Source: Massilia pinisoli
Lineage (GTDB): Bacteria > Pseudomonadota > Gammaproteobacteria > Burkholderiales > Burkholderiaceae_D
Assembly: GCF_024753285.1 (NCBI RefSeq)
Contig: NZ_JANUGW010000009.1
Span: 124,001 to 188,000, forward strand
DNA: 64,000 nt
Reading direction: 5' to 3'
The notes below the pieces were generated by a model that was given only the letters and a program-made list of their open reading frames with translations, was not told where the DNA came from and did no database searches. Both the position numbers and the translations under genes were made by a program. Shown in pieces: positions 1 to 8,768 of this stretch (the stretch's first letter is position 1; every line of letters begins with the position of its first letter).

Positions 1-1112
1 CAGAGCGCATCCGGCACGGCGACGCCGACGCCCGCGTGGTCCTGGTGATTGCTGGTGCCCTTGAGCTTCAGGGGCTGGTCGTTGAGCAGGAAGCCCTTGT
101 GCGCATCGAAGCGGATCGTGCGGAATCCGACGCGCGTATCCGCGGCGTCCACCGGCGTGCCATCGCGCAGCGCGGTGGTCCGCACCGTGTAGAGAGTCGG
201 TGCATCCACGGACCAGAGCCGCGGTGCCGTCACCGGCACGGCGACCTTCACCACCGCGGCGCCCTCGGGGGCGATACGCACCGGGGCGGAGCGGCCGCCC
301 GCGACCCGCCGGCCCGCGGCATCGAATACCCCGACGTCCACCGCGGCCGAGGCGACGCCGACGCCGGTATTGGCCAGCGTGACCTCGGCGGGAATCACCC
401 AGCCTCCACGGACATCCTTGACGGGATTGGCATACACGCCGTCGGTGGCGATGTGGATCGGGCTGCGCTTGACGAGCCACGTGTGGCGATAGATGCCGCC
501 GCCTTCGTACCACCAGCCCTCGGTGTCCTCGGCATCCACCCGCACGGCGACCGTGTTGATGGCGCCGTCGCCGTAGCGCACCATCGGCGTCACGTCGATC
601 TGGAACGACGCATAGCCGCTGAAGTTGTGATGGACTTCGGTGCCGTTGAAGTAGACGGTGCAGTGCGTCGCCACGCCATCGAATTGCAGCTCGATGTTCT
701 TGCCGCGATCGGACGCGGGCAGCGTGAACGTGCGCCGGTACCACGCGATGCCGCGCGGACGATAGCCCTGCTGCTTCAGGGCCTTCTCGTCGAACGGCTG
801 CTCGACGACCCAGTCATGCGGCAGGTCGACCCGCTGCCAGCCCCTGTCGTCGTAGCCGCGCGCCGCCGCGCCCCAGGCGCTGCCCGCCTTCGCGCCGTGA
901 TAGGTGATGTCCGGCCCGTACAGGTTGACGCCCTGGCCGCCGGCGAACGAATCGCGCGCGATGTCGCCGAGGTGGAACCGCCATCCCTCGTCCAGCGACA
1001 GGGTTTGCCGCAACGCGGCGGGAGACGCCGTGCCGGCGGATGCGGCCCGCACCGCAGGGTGCAGCGCGGCCAGACACAGGGTCAGGACAACAAGAATCGA
1101 TAAGCGGTTCAT
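1..1112 (-). CDS. Glycoside hydrolase family 2 (beta-galactosidase-like), N-terminal part only
   Basis: About 370 N-terminal residues are visible; the gene runs off the left edge, so the catalytic barrel is not seen. The ATG at 1112 opens a signal peptide (hydrophobic LSILVVLTLCLAALHP). It is followed by the GH2 sugar-binding jelly roll (WRFHLGD, GWQRVDLPHDWVVEQPF, IAWYRRTF, VATHCTVYFNGTEVH, EGGGIYRHTWL), then an Ig-like domain, then the junction GFLLNDQPLKLKGTSNHQDH that begins the TIM barrel. The family is exo-acting, mostly beta-galactosidases. An exported enzyme removing side-chain galactose fits the neighbouring GH74, GH35 and GH51 genes. The exact substrate cannot be told without the barrel; beta-glucuronidase or beta-mannosidase remain possible. 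Confidence 0.88.
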   Translation of the reverse strand, partial: MNRLSILVVLTLCLAALHPAVRAASAGTASPAALRQTLSLDEGWRFHLGDIARDSFAGGQGVNLYGPDITYHGAKAGSAWGAAARGYDDRGWQRVDLPHDWVVEQPFDEKALKQQGYRPRGIAWYRRTFTLPASDRGKNIELQFDGVATHCTVYFNGTEVHHNFSGYASFQIDVTPMVRYGDGAINTVAVRVDAEDTEGWWYEGGGIYRHTWLVKRSPIHIATDGVYANPVKDVRGGWVIPAEVTLANTGVGVASAAVDVGVFDAAGRRVAGGRSAPVRIAPEGAAVVKVAVPVTAPRLWSVDAPTLYTVRTTALRDGTPVDAADTRVGFRTIRFDAHKGFLLNDQPLKLKGTSNHQDHAGVGVAVPDAL

Positions 1113-1133
1113 CGTGGGGGTATGGTCGACTAT

Positions 1134-1166
1134 GAAAAAATGCCAGTCAGCGCGGACTGACTGGCA
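1134..1166 (-). terminator. Intrinsic terminator of the PEP-CTERM gene
   Basis: A perfect 10-bp stem (TGCCAGTCAG / CTGACTGGCA) with a 6-nt loop is followed on the minus strand by a run of six T. It lies 40 nt after the PEP-CTERM stop codon and before the GH2 start, so GH2 probably has its own promoter or relies on read-through. Confidence 0.85.
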
Positions 1167-1205
1167 TCAGGCACGTAGCCTGCGCGTGCCATTGCGGCGT
1201 GCGGA

Positions 1206-1787
1206 TCAGACCCGGCGACGGCGCGCGAGACCGAAGGCGGCCATGCCGCCCATCAGCAGCGGCAGTGTGCCGGGTAGCGGCACGGTGCTCGCGGCGTCCA
1301 CGTCGACGTTGGCGATCGCGTTGGCCGCGCCCGAGGTGAAACGCAGCTCGGTGATGCCGTTCAGCGCCGTGTCCCAGGTACCGCCGCCTTGCAGCAAAGC
1401 CTGCAGTGTGCCGTCGGTCGACAGCGCACCGCCGACCGTGTAATAGTCGAAGCTGCGCAGGTCGAACTGGCCGCCGCCGATGCGGGTCAGCGTCACGAAG
1501 GTGTTGGCGCCGTTTTCAAAGCCGTCGTGCCAGTTGTAGGTCTGCGAGTCGAACGTGCCGTCGCCGACGTGGGCCGCGCCGGCTGCCGCGCCCGGCGCGT
1601 TCAGCGTGACGCGGAAGCCCGACTCTTCGTACACGAGGTTGGTACCGTCGTAGTGCATGTTGGCGGCCAGCGGGAAGCCGTCGCCGTACATCGACTCGGT
1701 CAGGCTGTCGAACGTCAGGACGGTGGCGCCGGCGTTGGCGGCCGCGACGCCCAGTGCGAGAGCGGCCAGGATTGCTTTCAGTGTCAT
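1206..1787 (-). CDS. PEP-CTERM sorting-domain exported protein
   Basis: 193 residues: an N-terminal signal peptide (MTLKAILAALALGVAAANA), a beta-rich secreted body with no recognised enzymatic motif, and a C-terminal sorting signal. The signal is VPLPGTLPLLMGGMAAFGLA followed by an Arg cluster, meaning a P-x-P motif, a transmembrane segment and a basic tail. PEP-CTERM proteins are processed by the exosortase/EpsH system of exopolysaccharide-producing Gram-negatives; no exosortase gene is in this window. It sits between GH74 and GH2 on the same strand, 69 nt after GH74, so co-transcription with GH74 is likely. A role in holding polysaccharide or enzymes at the cell surface is inference only. 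Confidence 0.85.
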   Translation of the reverse strand: MTLKAILAALALGVAAANAGATVLTFDSLTESMYGDGFPLAANMHYDGTNLVYEESGFRVTLNAPGAAAGAAHVGDGTFDSQTYNWHDGFENGANTFVTLTRIGGGQFDLRSFDYYTVGGALSTDGTLQALLQGGGTWDTALNGITELRFTSGAANAIANVDVDAASTVPLPGTLPLLMGGMAAFGLARRRRV

Positions 1788-1856
1788 TGGAATGTCTCCG
1801 TATCGATTGGATTCGCAAGCCGGTCCCGCGCCCGATGCGCGGGACCGGCGCGTGCA

Positions 1857-4214
1857 TCAGTAGGTGAACAGCACGCCGCGGGCGGCGCCGGCGAAGTACA
1901 CGCGACCGGGCACGGTCTGGTCGGCGGCGAGAAGGCCGATGCCGGCGTACTGGTGCAAGTCGTCGTTGTAGCGGGTCCAGTTCACGCCGCCGTCATCCGA
2001 GCGGTACAAGCCCCACTGCCCGCTGATCACGCCCGCGATGTAGATCGACGCCGAGTACTTCGCGCCGACGGGCGCCTTGCCGAGGGCGATCGACGTGGCG
2101 CCGAAGATCTTCGGCTGGAAGTAGTTGTTCGGGTCGGGGATCGACTGTGTCACGTTCAGCTTGGTCCAGTGCGCGCCCGAGTCGGTCGAGTGCAGGATGG
2201 TGAAGCCGTCCACCACCCAGACGTCGCCTTCCGCGTTCGGGTTGACGGCGACCGACGTCTCCTGGAACGAATTCAGCGAGGCGCCGCTGGTCGCGAACGT
2301 CGTGCTTTCGGTGAACGTGTGGCCGCCGTCCGTGGACGTGAAGAAGTGCGTCGCACCGCCCCACTGCATCCACCACGAGCCGCCCGAGTCGTACGCATAG
2401 ACCTTGTTCGGGTTCTTGCGGTCGGCCACGACGTGGTAGCCGCGCGAGATCCCGGCGCTGGGCAGCGCGGGCAGGTTCGTGTAGGTCCACGTGTTGCCGT
2501 TGTCGGCCGTCCACGCCGGCACCGATTCCGCCGGCGCCCACACCGCGTTGCCGGCCTTCGTGACGGCGATGCTGGCCGTTTCCGACTGGTGCGCCTTCGC
2601 GTCCGGGTGGTTGGTCGCGAACGCGGCCCAGGTCACCCCGGAGTCCATCGAGTAGGCGCCGAGGTTGTCCGGCTGGCCCCAGGTCGCGGCACCGATGGTG
2701 GCGATATAGGCCGGGTTGGACCATGCCGTGTCGACGCCGAACGTGCTGCTGAAGCCCCCAGGCGCGCGCGTCGGGTGCTTGGTGAGTTCCGTCTGCACGA
2801 AGGTCCCGACGTCGAGGCCGCTACGGAGCAGCGTGTAGTTTGCGCCCGCCGGCGGCGTCATCAGGGCCTTCGACGCGACTTCCTCGATACCGTCGTTGGG
2901 GAAGGTCCACGTGGGCGTCGGATCCGACGCGTTGCGCGTCTCCACCACGCCGCCGCCCGTCACGTGCAGGATGCGGTCCTTGTTGTTCGGGTCGATCTCG
3001 ACGTCGTCCACCCAGCCCGAGAAGCCGCCGTCGGCCGGAACGTGCGGCATCATCGCGGCGATTTCGCGCCAGGTGGCGCCGCCGTCGTCGGACAACTGCA
3101 CGACCGACTGGCCTTGCCAGTTGCCCCACGAATTGGTCACGCCCAGCGCGATGCGCGTGTTGGCGCCCGTGCCGTACACCGACAGGCCGCCCATGCCGAA
3201 GCTGGACCACTGGGTGTCGTCGTAGCGCTTCAGCAGGGTCCAGTTCGTACCGTCGAACTTGTACAGCCGCGCCGGGCCGTTCGCGCCGGGGCCGATGCCC
3301 TTCGTGAACGCCACGTACATCACGCCATCTTTGGCGCGCACCATGTGCGGGATGACGAAGCCCGCTACGTCCGCCGGGGTCGCGATGCCGGTCCACGACG
3401 CGCCGCCGTCGGTCGTCTTGTACAGCGCGTAGTTCAGGCCCGCCACGCCCGCGTAGTCCGGCGCCACCGCGGTGTAGATGGTCTGCGTGGCGCTGCCGGT
3501 GCCCTTGGTGTTGGTGTCGAAGATCACCTGCTCCACGCCGACCGGGCTGCTCCAGTAGGTCGCGTCGACCTGCGCCTGGGTCATCTTCGCCGGCGACAGC
3601 GACGTTACCTGGCTCCACGTCTGGCCTCGGTCCGTGCTCTTCCACAGGCCGGCCGTGCGCGTGCCGTAGAACAGGATGGTCGGGTCGTTCGGATCGACCA
3701 TCAGGCGTTCGCCGACGGCGCGCCCCTGGTTGTTGCTGCCCGCGGAGAACGGCAGTTCGACGTGGGTCCAGTGGTCGCCGCGGTCGGTGGAGATGTACAG
3801 CCGCGCGTGGCCATCGGCCGAGTCGTACATGCCGCCGCTCATGTAGACGCGCTGGTCGTCGTTCGGGTCGAGCGCCATCGTTTCGCTGCCGTGGTAGCCG
3901 CCCTCGTCGGGGCCGAAGCCGTCCGTGATCGCGATCCAGCTCTTCGTGGCCGCATCCCAGCGGTAGGCGCCGCCGACGTCCGTGCGCGCATACAGCACGT
4001 CCGGGCTTGTCGGGTGGAAGATGAGGCCCGGCACGTAGCCGCCGCCGCCGAATTTCACGCTCGCGAACCGGGCCGTCTTGATGGTGGGGCTCGCGGCGCC
4101 GATGGTGCCCGCGAGCACGGTGCTGCCGCTGCCATGATCGGCATCGCCGCCGCCGCAGCCGGCCGCCAGGCCCGCCACGATGCCGGCGAGCGCGATGAGT
4201 CGCATCTTCTGCAT
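1857..4214 (-). CDS. GH74 xyloglucanase-like lipoprotein
   Basis: About 785 residues. The ATG at 4214 is preferred over the in-frame ATG at 4229 because GGAG lies 9 nt upstream of it. An N-terminal lipobox (LAAGC, then GGGD) indicates a lipoprotein. The body has repeated BNR-type propeller strands typical of GH74: VLYARTDVGGAYRWD, LYISTDRGDHWTHV, LWKSTDRGQTWSQV, LYKTTDGGASWTGI, FFTSTDGGHTF, LYRSDDGGVNWTRY. GH74 enzymes are twin seven-bladed propellers that cleave the beta-1,4-glucan backbone of xyloglucan. A surface or periplasmic lipoprotein position fits a first depolymerising step feeding the TonB receptor at 10.5-13.6 kb. Endo- versus exo-action cannot be read from the sequence by eye. 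Confidence 0.9.
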   Translation of the reverse strand: MQKMRLIALAGIVAGLAAGCGGGDADHGSGSTVLAGTIGAASPTIKTARFASVKFGGGGYVPGLIFHPTSPDVLYARTDVGGAYRWDAATKSWIAITDGFGPDEGGYHGSETMALDPNDDQRVYMSGGMYDSADGHARLYISTDRGDHWTHVELPFSAGSNNQGRAVGERLMVDPNDPTILFYGTRTAGLWKSTDRGQTWSQVTSLSPAKMTQAQVDATYWSSPVGVEQVIFDTNTKGTGSATQTIYTAVAPDYAGVAGLNYALYKTTDGGASWTGIATPADVAGFVIPHMVRAKDGVMYVAFTKGIGPGANGPARLYKFDGTNWTLLKRYDDTQWSSFGMGGLSVYGTGANTRIALGVTNSWGNWQGQSVVQLSDDGGATWREIAAMMPHVPADGGFSGWVDDVEIDPNNKDRILHVTGGGVVETRNASDPTPTWTFPNDGIEEVASKALMTPPAGANYTLLRSGLDVGTFVQTELTKHPTRAPGGFSSTFGVDTAWSNPAYIATIGAATWGQPDNLGAYSMDSGVTWAAFATNHPDAKAHQSETASIAVTKAGNAVWAPAESVPAWTADNGNTWTYTNLPALPSAGISRGYHVVADRKNPNKVYAYDSGGSWWMQWGGATHFFTSTDGGHTFTESTTFATSGASLNSFQETSVAVNPNAEGDVWVVDGFTILHSTDSGAHWTKLNVTQSIPDPNNYFQPKIFGATSIALGKAPVGAKYSASIYIAGVISGQWGLYRSDDGGVNWTRYNDDLHQYAGIGLLAADQTVPGRVYFAGAARGVLFTY

Positions 4215-4541
4215 GCTTGTGTACTCCATGATGATTGTTATGAGGTGCCGGCCTTGCGCGCCACGTCCCCCGGGCACACCCGATCGCCGGTGTCCGACCG
4301 CCGGAAAATCGTCCGATGCTCGCGGCGTTGGAGACATTCTGTGAACATGCCGGGCCCGCGGCAATGACGAAAAACCTCAAGTTGCCAACGAAATACCGGA
4401 ATCGCCGGCGCTGCATGATGAAATCCGTCGGCCAGTGGAAAAAATCTTCCGACCCCGTCACGCAGCGGCGCCGCGTGCCCGCGCCGGTGCTAGCATTCGC
4501 GCGCGCATCGTGCGCCGCCCACAACCCATTCGAACACGCAT
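4215..4541. promoter_or_regulatory. Divergent intergenic region between GH74 and GH3
   Basis: 327 bp between two divergently transcribed hydrolase genes, so it must hold promoters for both. No convincing -35/-10 pair was found. A short ATGATGAAATCC stretch near 4416-4427 resembles ATGAAATCC in the arm of the inverted repeat upstream of the TonB receptor (13694-13702). A shared regulator site is possible, but the match is short. Confidence 0.4.
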
Positions 4542-7157
4542 ATGACTTCTCGACACCTTGCCAGGAACGCCCTCGCGGCGGCCGTGGCGCTGACGCTTGC
4601 CCTGCCCACCCTGCCCGTACTCGCCGCGCAGGCGGCACCCGCCGCACGGGCCCAGGCCCTGCTGGCCCGCATGACCCTGGACGAAAAGGCCGGCCTGCTG
4701 CAATCCACGTCGCCCGCGATCGCGCGGCTCGGCATCCCCGCCTACAACTGGTGGAGCGAAGGCCTGCACGGCGTCGCGCGCGCCGGCAACGCCACCGTGT
4801 TCCCGCAGGCGATCGGCCTGGCCGCCACGTGGAACCACGCGCTCGTCGAGCGCGTGGCGGATACCGTCGCCACGGAATTCCGCGCCAAGTACCTGGAGAC
4901 CGTGCATCCCGACGGCGGTTCCGACCTGTACCGCGGCCTGACGGTATGGTCGCCGAACGTGAACATCTTCCGCGACCCGCGCTGGGGCCGCGGCCAGGAG
5001 ACCTATGGCGAAGACCCGTACCTGACGTCGCGCATGGGCGTGGCCTATATCCGCGGCCTGCAGGGTCCCGATGCGGGCGCGCCGAAGGTCTCGGCCACCG
5101 TCAAGCACTTCGCCGTGCACAGCGGGCCCGAAGCGGACCGTCACCGCGAAGACGTCCATCCTTCCCCGCGCGACTTGACGGAAACCTATCTGCCCGCGTT
5201 CCACGCCGCCGTGACGGAAGCGCATGTGCTGTCCCTCATGTGCGCCTACAATGCGGTCGACGGCATGCCAGCGTGCGCCAACGGCCCGCTGCTCAAGGAC
5301 CTGCTGCGCGACACGTGGAAATTCCAGGGCCACGTCGTGTCCGACTGCGGCGCCATCGCCGACATCCACTCGGACTGGGCGCACCACTACGTCGACACAC
5401 CGGAGCGCGCGGTGGCGGCGGCCATCAAGACCGGCACGGACGTGATGTGCGAATTCGGCGGCAGCCCGACGGCCAATCCCGCCACCACGGTGCGCGCCGT
5501 CAAGCAGGGCCTGCTGGCCGAGGCCGACGTCGACCGCGCCGTGCTGCGCCTGCTGGAAGCACGCATCCGCCTGGGCCTGCTCGACAAGCCGCAGCCGTTT
5601 GCCGGCATCACGGCCAAGGACTACGACACGCCGGCCGACAAACGCCTGAACCTGGAAGCGGCACGCCAGTCGCTCGTGCTGCTGAAGAACGACGGCCTGC
5701 TGCCCTTGAAGACGACACCGCGCCGCATCGCCGTGATCGGCCCCAACGCCGACAGCGTCGATGCACTGCTCGGCAACTACAGCGGCACCCCGTCGAAACC
5801 CGTCACGGTGCTGGCCGGCCTGCGCGCCCGCTTCCCACAGGCTCAGGTGACGTTCGTCGAAGGCACGGGCTGGGTGGCGCCGCCGCTGCAGGACGTGCCC
5901 GCGGACGCGATGTGCCTGGACGCGGACTGTGCCCATCCTGGTGTCAAGGTGGAACGGTTCGGCAACGTCGACCTGGCCGGCACGCCCACTGCGGTCGAGA
6001 CGGGCAAGCAGGCGGCATTCCAGTGGGGCTGGCCGGACCGGTTCGACCGCAAGACCTCGACGCGCTGGAGCGGCTACCTGCGCGCCGGCGAAAGCGGTCC
6101 GCATCACCTGCGCCTGAAGGGCGGCCAGGGCTATCGCATTCGTATCGACGGCCATCTCGTCACGGACCTGTGGGACATCGCCTGGCCGACGTCCAACACG
6201 CCGGTCGAACTCGCGGCCGGCAAGGTCTACAAGATCGAGATCGAGGCCCGGCAACTGGGCTGGGACGGCGAGCAGAAGCTGCAATGGACGCGGCCCAGCT
6301 TCGACGACACGGCCGCGCTGGAAGCGGCCCGCAACGCCGACCTCGTCGTGTACGCCGCCGGCCTCACGTGGCAACTGGAAGGCGAGGAGATGTCGGTCAA
6401 CGCACCGGGTTTCGCCGGCGGCGACCGCACGAGCCTCGACCTGCCCGCCCCGCAGGAAGCGCTGCTGGAACGCCTGGGCGCCCTCGGCAAGCCGCTGGTG
6501 CTCGTCAACATGAGCGGCAGCGCCGTCGCACTGAACTGGGCCGCGGGCCACGTCCCGGCCATCATCCAGGCGTGGTATCCGGGCGGCGAAGGCGGCCAGG
6601 CGGTGGCCGAACTGATCGCGGGCGACTTCAGTCCCGCCGGCCGCCTGCCGGTGACCTTCTACAAGTCCGCTGCCGACCTGCCGCCGTTCAAGGACTACGG
6701 CATGCAGGGCCGCACGTATAAATACTTCAAGGGCGAGCCGCTGTACGCGTTCGGCCACGGCCTGTCGTACACGCACTTCTCGTACAAGCTCGCGGCGCCG
6801 GCGCCGAAGGCGGTGTGCGCCGGCTGCGCAGTGAACGTCGCCGTCGACGTGAAGAACGACGGGGCGCGCGCCGGCGATGAGGTGGTGCAGGTCTACGTCG
6901 CCCGGCCAAAGGCCTCCGCGGCGCCGAACCGCACCCTCGTCCGCTTCGCCCGCGTCACGCTGCAACCGGGAGAAAAGCGCCGCCTGACGTTCGACCTCGA
7001 CGGCAAGGCCTTGAGCACGGTCGATGCGGCCGGCCAGCGCAGCGTGGAGGCGGGTCCGGGCACCGTCTGGGTCGGTGGTGGACAGCCGGGCGGCCAGGCC
7101 GCCGGCGTCGGGCTGAAGGTCGATGTGAAGGGGCATCGAAGCCTGCCGCAGTTCTAG
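4542..7157 (+). CDS. GH3 beta-xylosidase/beta-glucosidase with PA14 insert
   Basis: 871 residues with a Sec signal peptide (LAAAVALTLALPTLPVLAAQ). The GH3 N-terminal barrel has YNWWSEGLHGVARAG, a signature common to the beta-xylosidase branch, plus KHFAVHSGPEADRH, MCAYNAVDGMPACAN and VVSDCGAIADIH, whose Asp is the expected nucleophile. The C-terminal sandwich starts near residue 385 (LVLLKNDGLLPL) and is interrupted near 490-590 by a PA14-like domain (RWSGYLRAGESGPHHLRL, GYRIRIDGHLV). A fibronectin III-like domain closes the protein (ALSTVDAAGQRSVEAGPGTV). It would release xylose or glucose from oligosaccharides in the periplasm. It is divergent from GH74 and convergent with GH51. Confidence 0.9.
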   Translation: MTSRHLARNALAAAVALTLALPTLPVLAAQAAPAARAQALLARMTLDEKAGLLQSTSPAIARLGIPAYNWWSEGLHGVARAGNATVFPQAIGLAATWNHALVERVADTVATEFRAKYLETVHPDGGSDLYRGLTVWSPNVNIFRDPRWGRGQETYGEDPYLTSRMGVAYIRGLQGPDAGAPKVSATVKHFAVHSGPEADRHREDVHPSPRDLTETYLPAFHAAVTEAHVLSLMCAYNAVDGMPACANGPLLKDLLRDTWKFQGHVVSDCGAIADIHSDWAHHYVDTPERAVAAAIKTGTDVMCEFGGSPTANPATTVRAVKQGLLAEADVDRAVLRLLEARIRLGLLDKPQPFAGITAKDYDTPADKRLNLEAARQSLVLLKNDGLLPLKTTPRRIAVIGPNADSVDALLGNYSGTPSKPVTVLAGLRARFPQAQVTFVEGTGWVAPPLQDVPADAMCLDADCAHPGVKVERFGNVDLAGTPTAVETGKQAAFQWGWPDRFDRKTSTRWSGYLRAGESGPHHLRLKGGQGYRIRIDGHLVTDLWDIAWPTSNTPVELAAGKVYKIEIEARQLGWDGEQKLQWTRPSFDDTAALEAARNADLVVYAAGLTWQLEGEEMSVNAPGFAGGDRTSLDLPAPQEALLERLGALGKPLVLVNMSGSAVALNWAAGHVPAIIQAWYPGGEGGQAVAELIAGDFSPAGRLPVTFYKSAADLPPFKDYGMQGRTYKYFKGEPLYAFGHGLSYTHFSYKLAAPAPKAVCAGCAVNVAVDVKNDGARAGDEVVQVYVARPKASAAPNRTLVRFARVTLQPGEKRRLTFDLDGKALSTVDAAGQRSVEAGPGTVWVGGGQPGGQAAGVGLKVDVKGHRSLPQF

Positions 7158-7158
7158 C

Positions 7159-7189
7159 CGTAGCGTGGGCACGGGGTGCCCACCCTACG
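7159..7189. repeat. REP-like palindrome GTGGGCAC-GGG-GTGCCCAC between convergent genes
   Basis: An 8-bp perfect stem extended by CGTAG/CTACG after one mismatch sits in the 38-bp gap between the GH3 and GH51 stops. The same core with loop GGC occurs at 45528-45546, again beside gene ends, so it looks like a dispersed extragenic palindrome. It may double as a bidirectional terminator, but there is no T tract. Confidence 0.6.
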
Positions 7190-7195
7190 ACCGGG

Positions 7196-8752
7196 TTATT
7201 CCTGCACGGCGACGACCACGACGGACTTCGCCGGCAGGTGCAGCACCAGCCGGCCGTCTGAGGCCTTCGCATCGAACGGCACCGGCGCGACGGCGGCCGG
7301 TGTCGCGAACGTGTTGTGCGCATCCATCGCGGCGGCCGTCAGCACCGCCCCCGTCGCCCCACGCGCGCCGGCGCCGCCCACGGCCACCGTCACATCCGCC
7401 TGCTCGTGCGGGTTCGTGTTGACGAGCGCGAGGACCAACTTGCCGTCCTTGGAGCGCGCCGCCGACGCGCTGACCGCGGGGATGTCCACGTCGCCGAACG
7501 CGTACGATGGATTGTTCGCCAGCCGCACGGGCACCGACACGGCATCCTGGAACGGCACGTACATCCTGAAGACGTGATAGGTCGGCGTCAGCACCATCCT
7601 CGCCCCATCCGTGCGTACCATCGCCTGCAACACGTTCACCATCTGCGCGATGCTCGTCATGCGCACGCGGTCCGCGTGCGCGTGAAAGATGTTGAAATTG
7701 AGCGCCGCCACGAGCCCGTCGCGCAGCGTGTTCTGCTGCTGGAGGAAGCCCGACTTGCTGCCCTCTTCCGCGTCGTACCACGTGCCCCATTCGTCGACGG
7801 CGAACATCAACGTCTTCTGCGGGTCGTGCGCGTCCAGCTTCGCGACGTTGGCGGCGATGAAGCCCTCCATGCGCTGCGTCTGCTTCAGGGTCTCGATCCA
7901 GCGGCTTTCGTCGAACCCGGTCGCGCCGTACTTGCCGTTCTTGTCCGCGCCGGGCGACGTGTAGTAGTGGAACGAGATGCCGTGGGCACGCACGCCCCAG
8001 CCGTAGATGTGCTGGCTCAGGTAATCCGTCCAGCTCGTGTCGTCGTCGTGGCCGCCGGCCGCGATGAATTGCGTGTCGCCTGCCGGATGCAGGAACGTCG
8101 CATAGCGCCGGTAGGCGTCTGCGTACTGTTCCGGCCGCATGTTGCCACCGCAGCCCCAGGCCTCGTTGCCGATGCCGAAGAACGCGACCTTGTACGGCGC
8201 CGGATGGCCGTTGCGGGCACGCAGCCGCGCCAGGCTGGAGGCGCCGTTCGCCGTCATGTACTCGACCCATTCCGCCATTTCCTGCACGGTGCCCGTGCCG
8301 AGGTTGCCGTTGACGTAGGCGTCGGCGCCGAGCTGCTCGACGAGGTCGAAGAATTCGTGCGTGCCGACGGCGTTGTCCTCGTCGACGCCGCCCCAGTGCG
8401 TGTTGATCCGCATGGGCCTGCGCGCGCGCGGGCCGATGCCGTCGCGCCAGTGGTACTGGTCCGCGAAGCAGCCGCCCGGCCAGCGCACCAGGGGCACGTG
8501 AAGCGCCTTCAGCGCGGCCACGACGTCGTTGCGCCAGCCGCGCGTGTTGGGAATCGTCGAGTCCGGGCCGACCCACAGGCCGCCGTAGATGCCGGTGCCG
8601 AGGTGTTCGGCGAACTGGCCGTAGACGTATTTGCTGATGACGGGACCCGGCTTCGCCGCGTCGATCGTGACGCCGACCTCCACCGCCGCGGCCGTGGCAC
8701 CGGACGCCGCCATCACACAGGCGGCAAGAACAGATAAAGTCGTGTTCTTCAT
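7196..8752 (-). CDS. GH51 alpha-L-arabinofuranosidase, exported
   Basis: 518 residues from the ATG at 8752 (another in-frame ATG lies at 8761). The signal peptide (TTLSVLAACVMAASGATAAA) is followed by the GH51 fold: VYGQFAEHLGTGIYGGLWVG, LVRWPGGCFADQYHWRDGIG, FFGIGNEAWGCGG with the acid/base Glu, and LMFAVDEWGTWYD with the nucleophile Glu. The C-terminus is the usual beta-sandwich. It removes terminal alpha-L-arabinofuranosyl units from arabinoxylan, arabinan or arabinosylated xyloglucan. Many GH51 enzymes are cytoplasmic; a signal peptide places this one in the periplasm or outside. It starts 16 nt after GH35, so the two form an operon. Confidence 0.93.
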   Translation of the reverse strand: MKNTTLSVLAACVMAASGATAAAVEVGVTIDAAKPGPVISKYVYGQFAEHLGTGIYGGLWVGPDSTIPNTRGWRNDVVAALKALHVPLVRWPGGCFADQYHWRDGIGPRARRPMRINTHWGGVDEDNAVGTHEFFDLVEQLGADAYVNGNLGTGTVQEMAEWVEYMTANGASSLARLRARNGHPAPYKVAFFGIGNEAWGCGGNMRPEQYADAYRRYATFLHPAGDTQFIAAGGHDDDTSWTDYLSQHIYGWGVRAHGISFHYYTSPGADKNGKYGATGFDESRWIETLKQTQRMEGFIAANVAKLDAHDPQKTLMFAVDEWGTWYDAEEGSKSGFLQQQNTLRDGLVAALNFNIFHAHADRVRMTSIAQMVNVLQAMVRTDGARMVLTPTYHVFRMYVPFQDAVSVPVRLANNPSYAFGDVDIPAVSASAARSKDGKLVLALVNTNPHEQADVTVAVGGAGARGATGAVLTAAAMDAHNTFATPAAVAPVPFDAKASDGRLVLHLPAKSVVVVAVQE

Positions 8753-8768
8753 GCTGGTCATGGATGGT

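Noticed and set aside
1389..4367. A long open frame opposite the GH74 gene
   Set aside because: It is antisense to a clear GH74 gene, Arg/Val/His-rich with no domain, as expected in GC-rich DNA.
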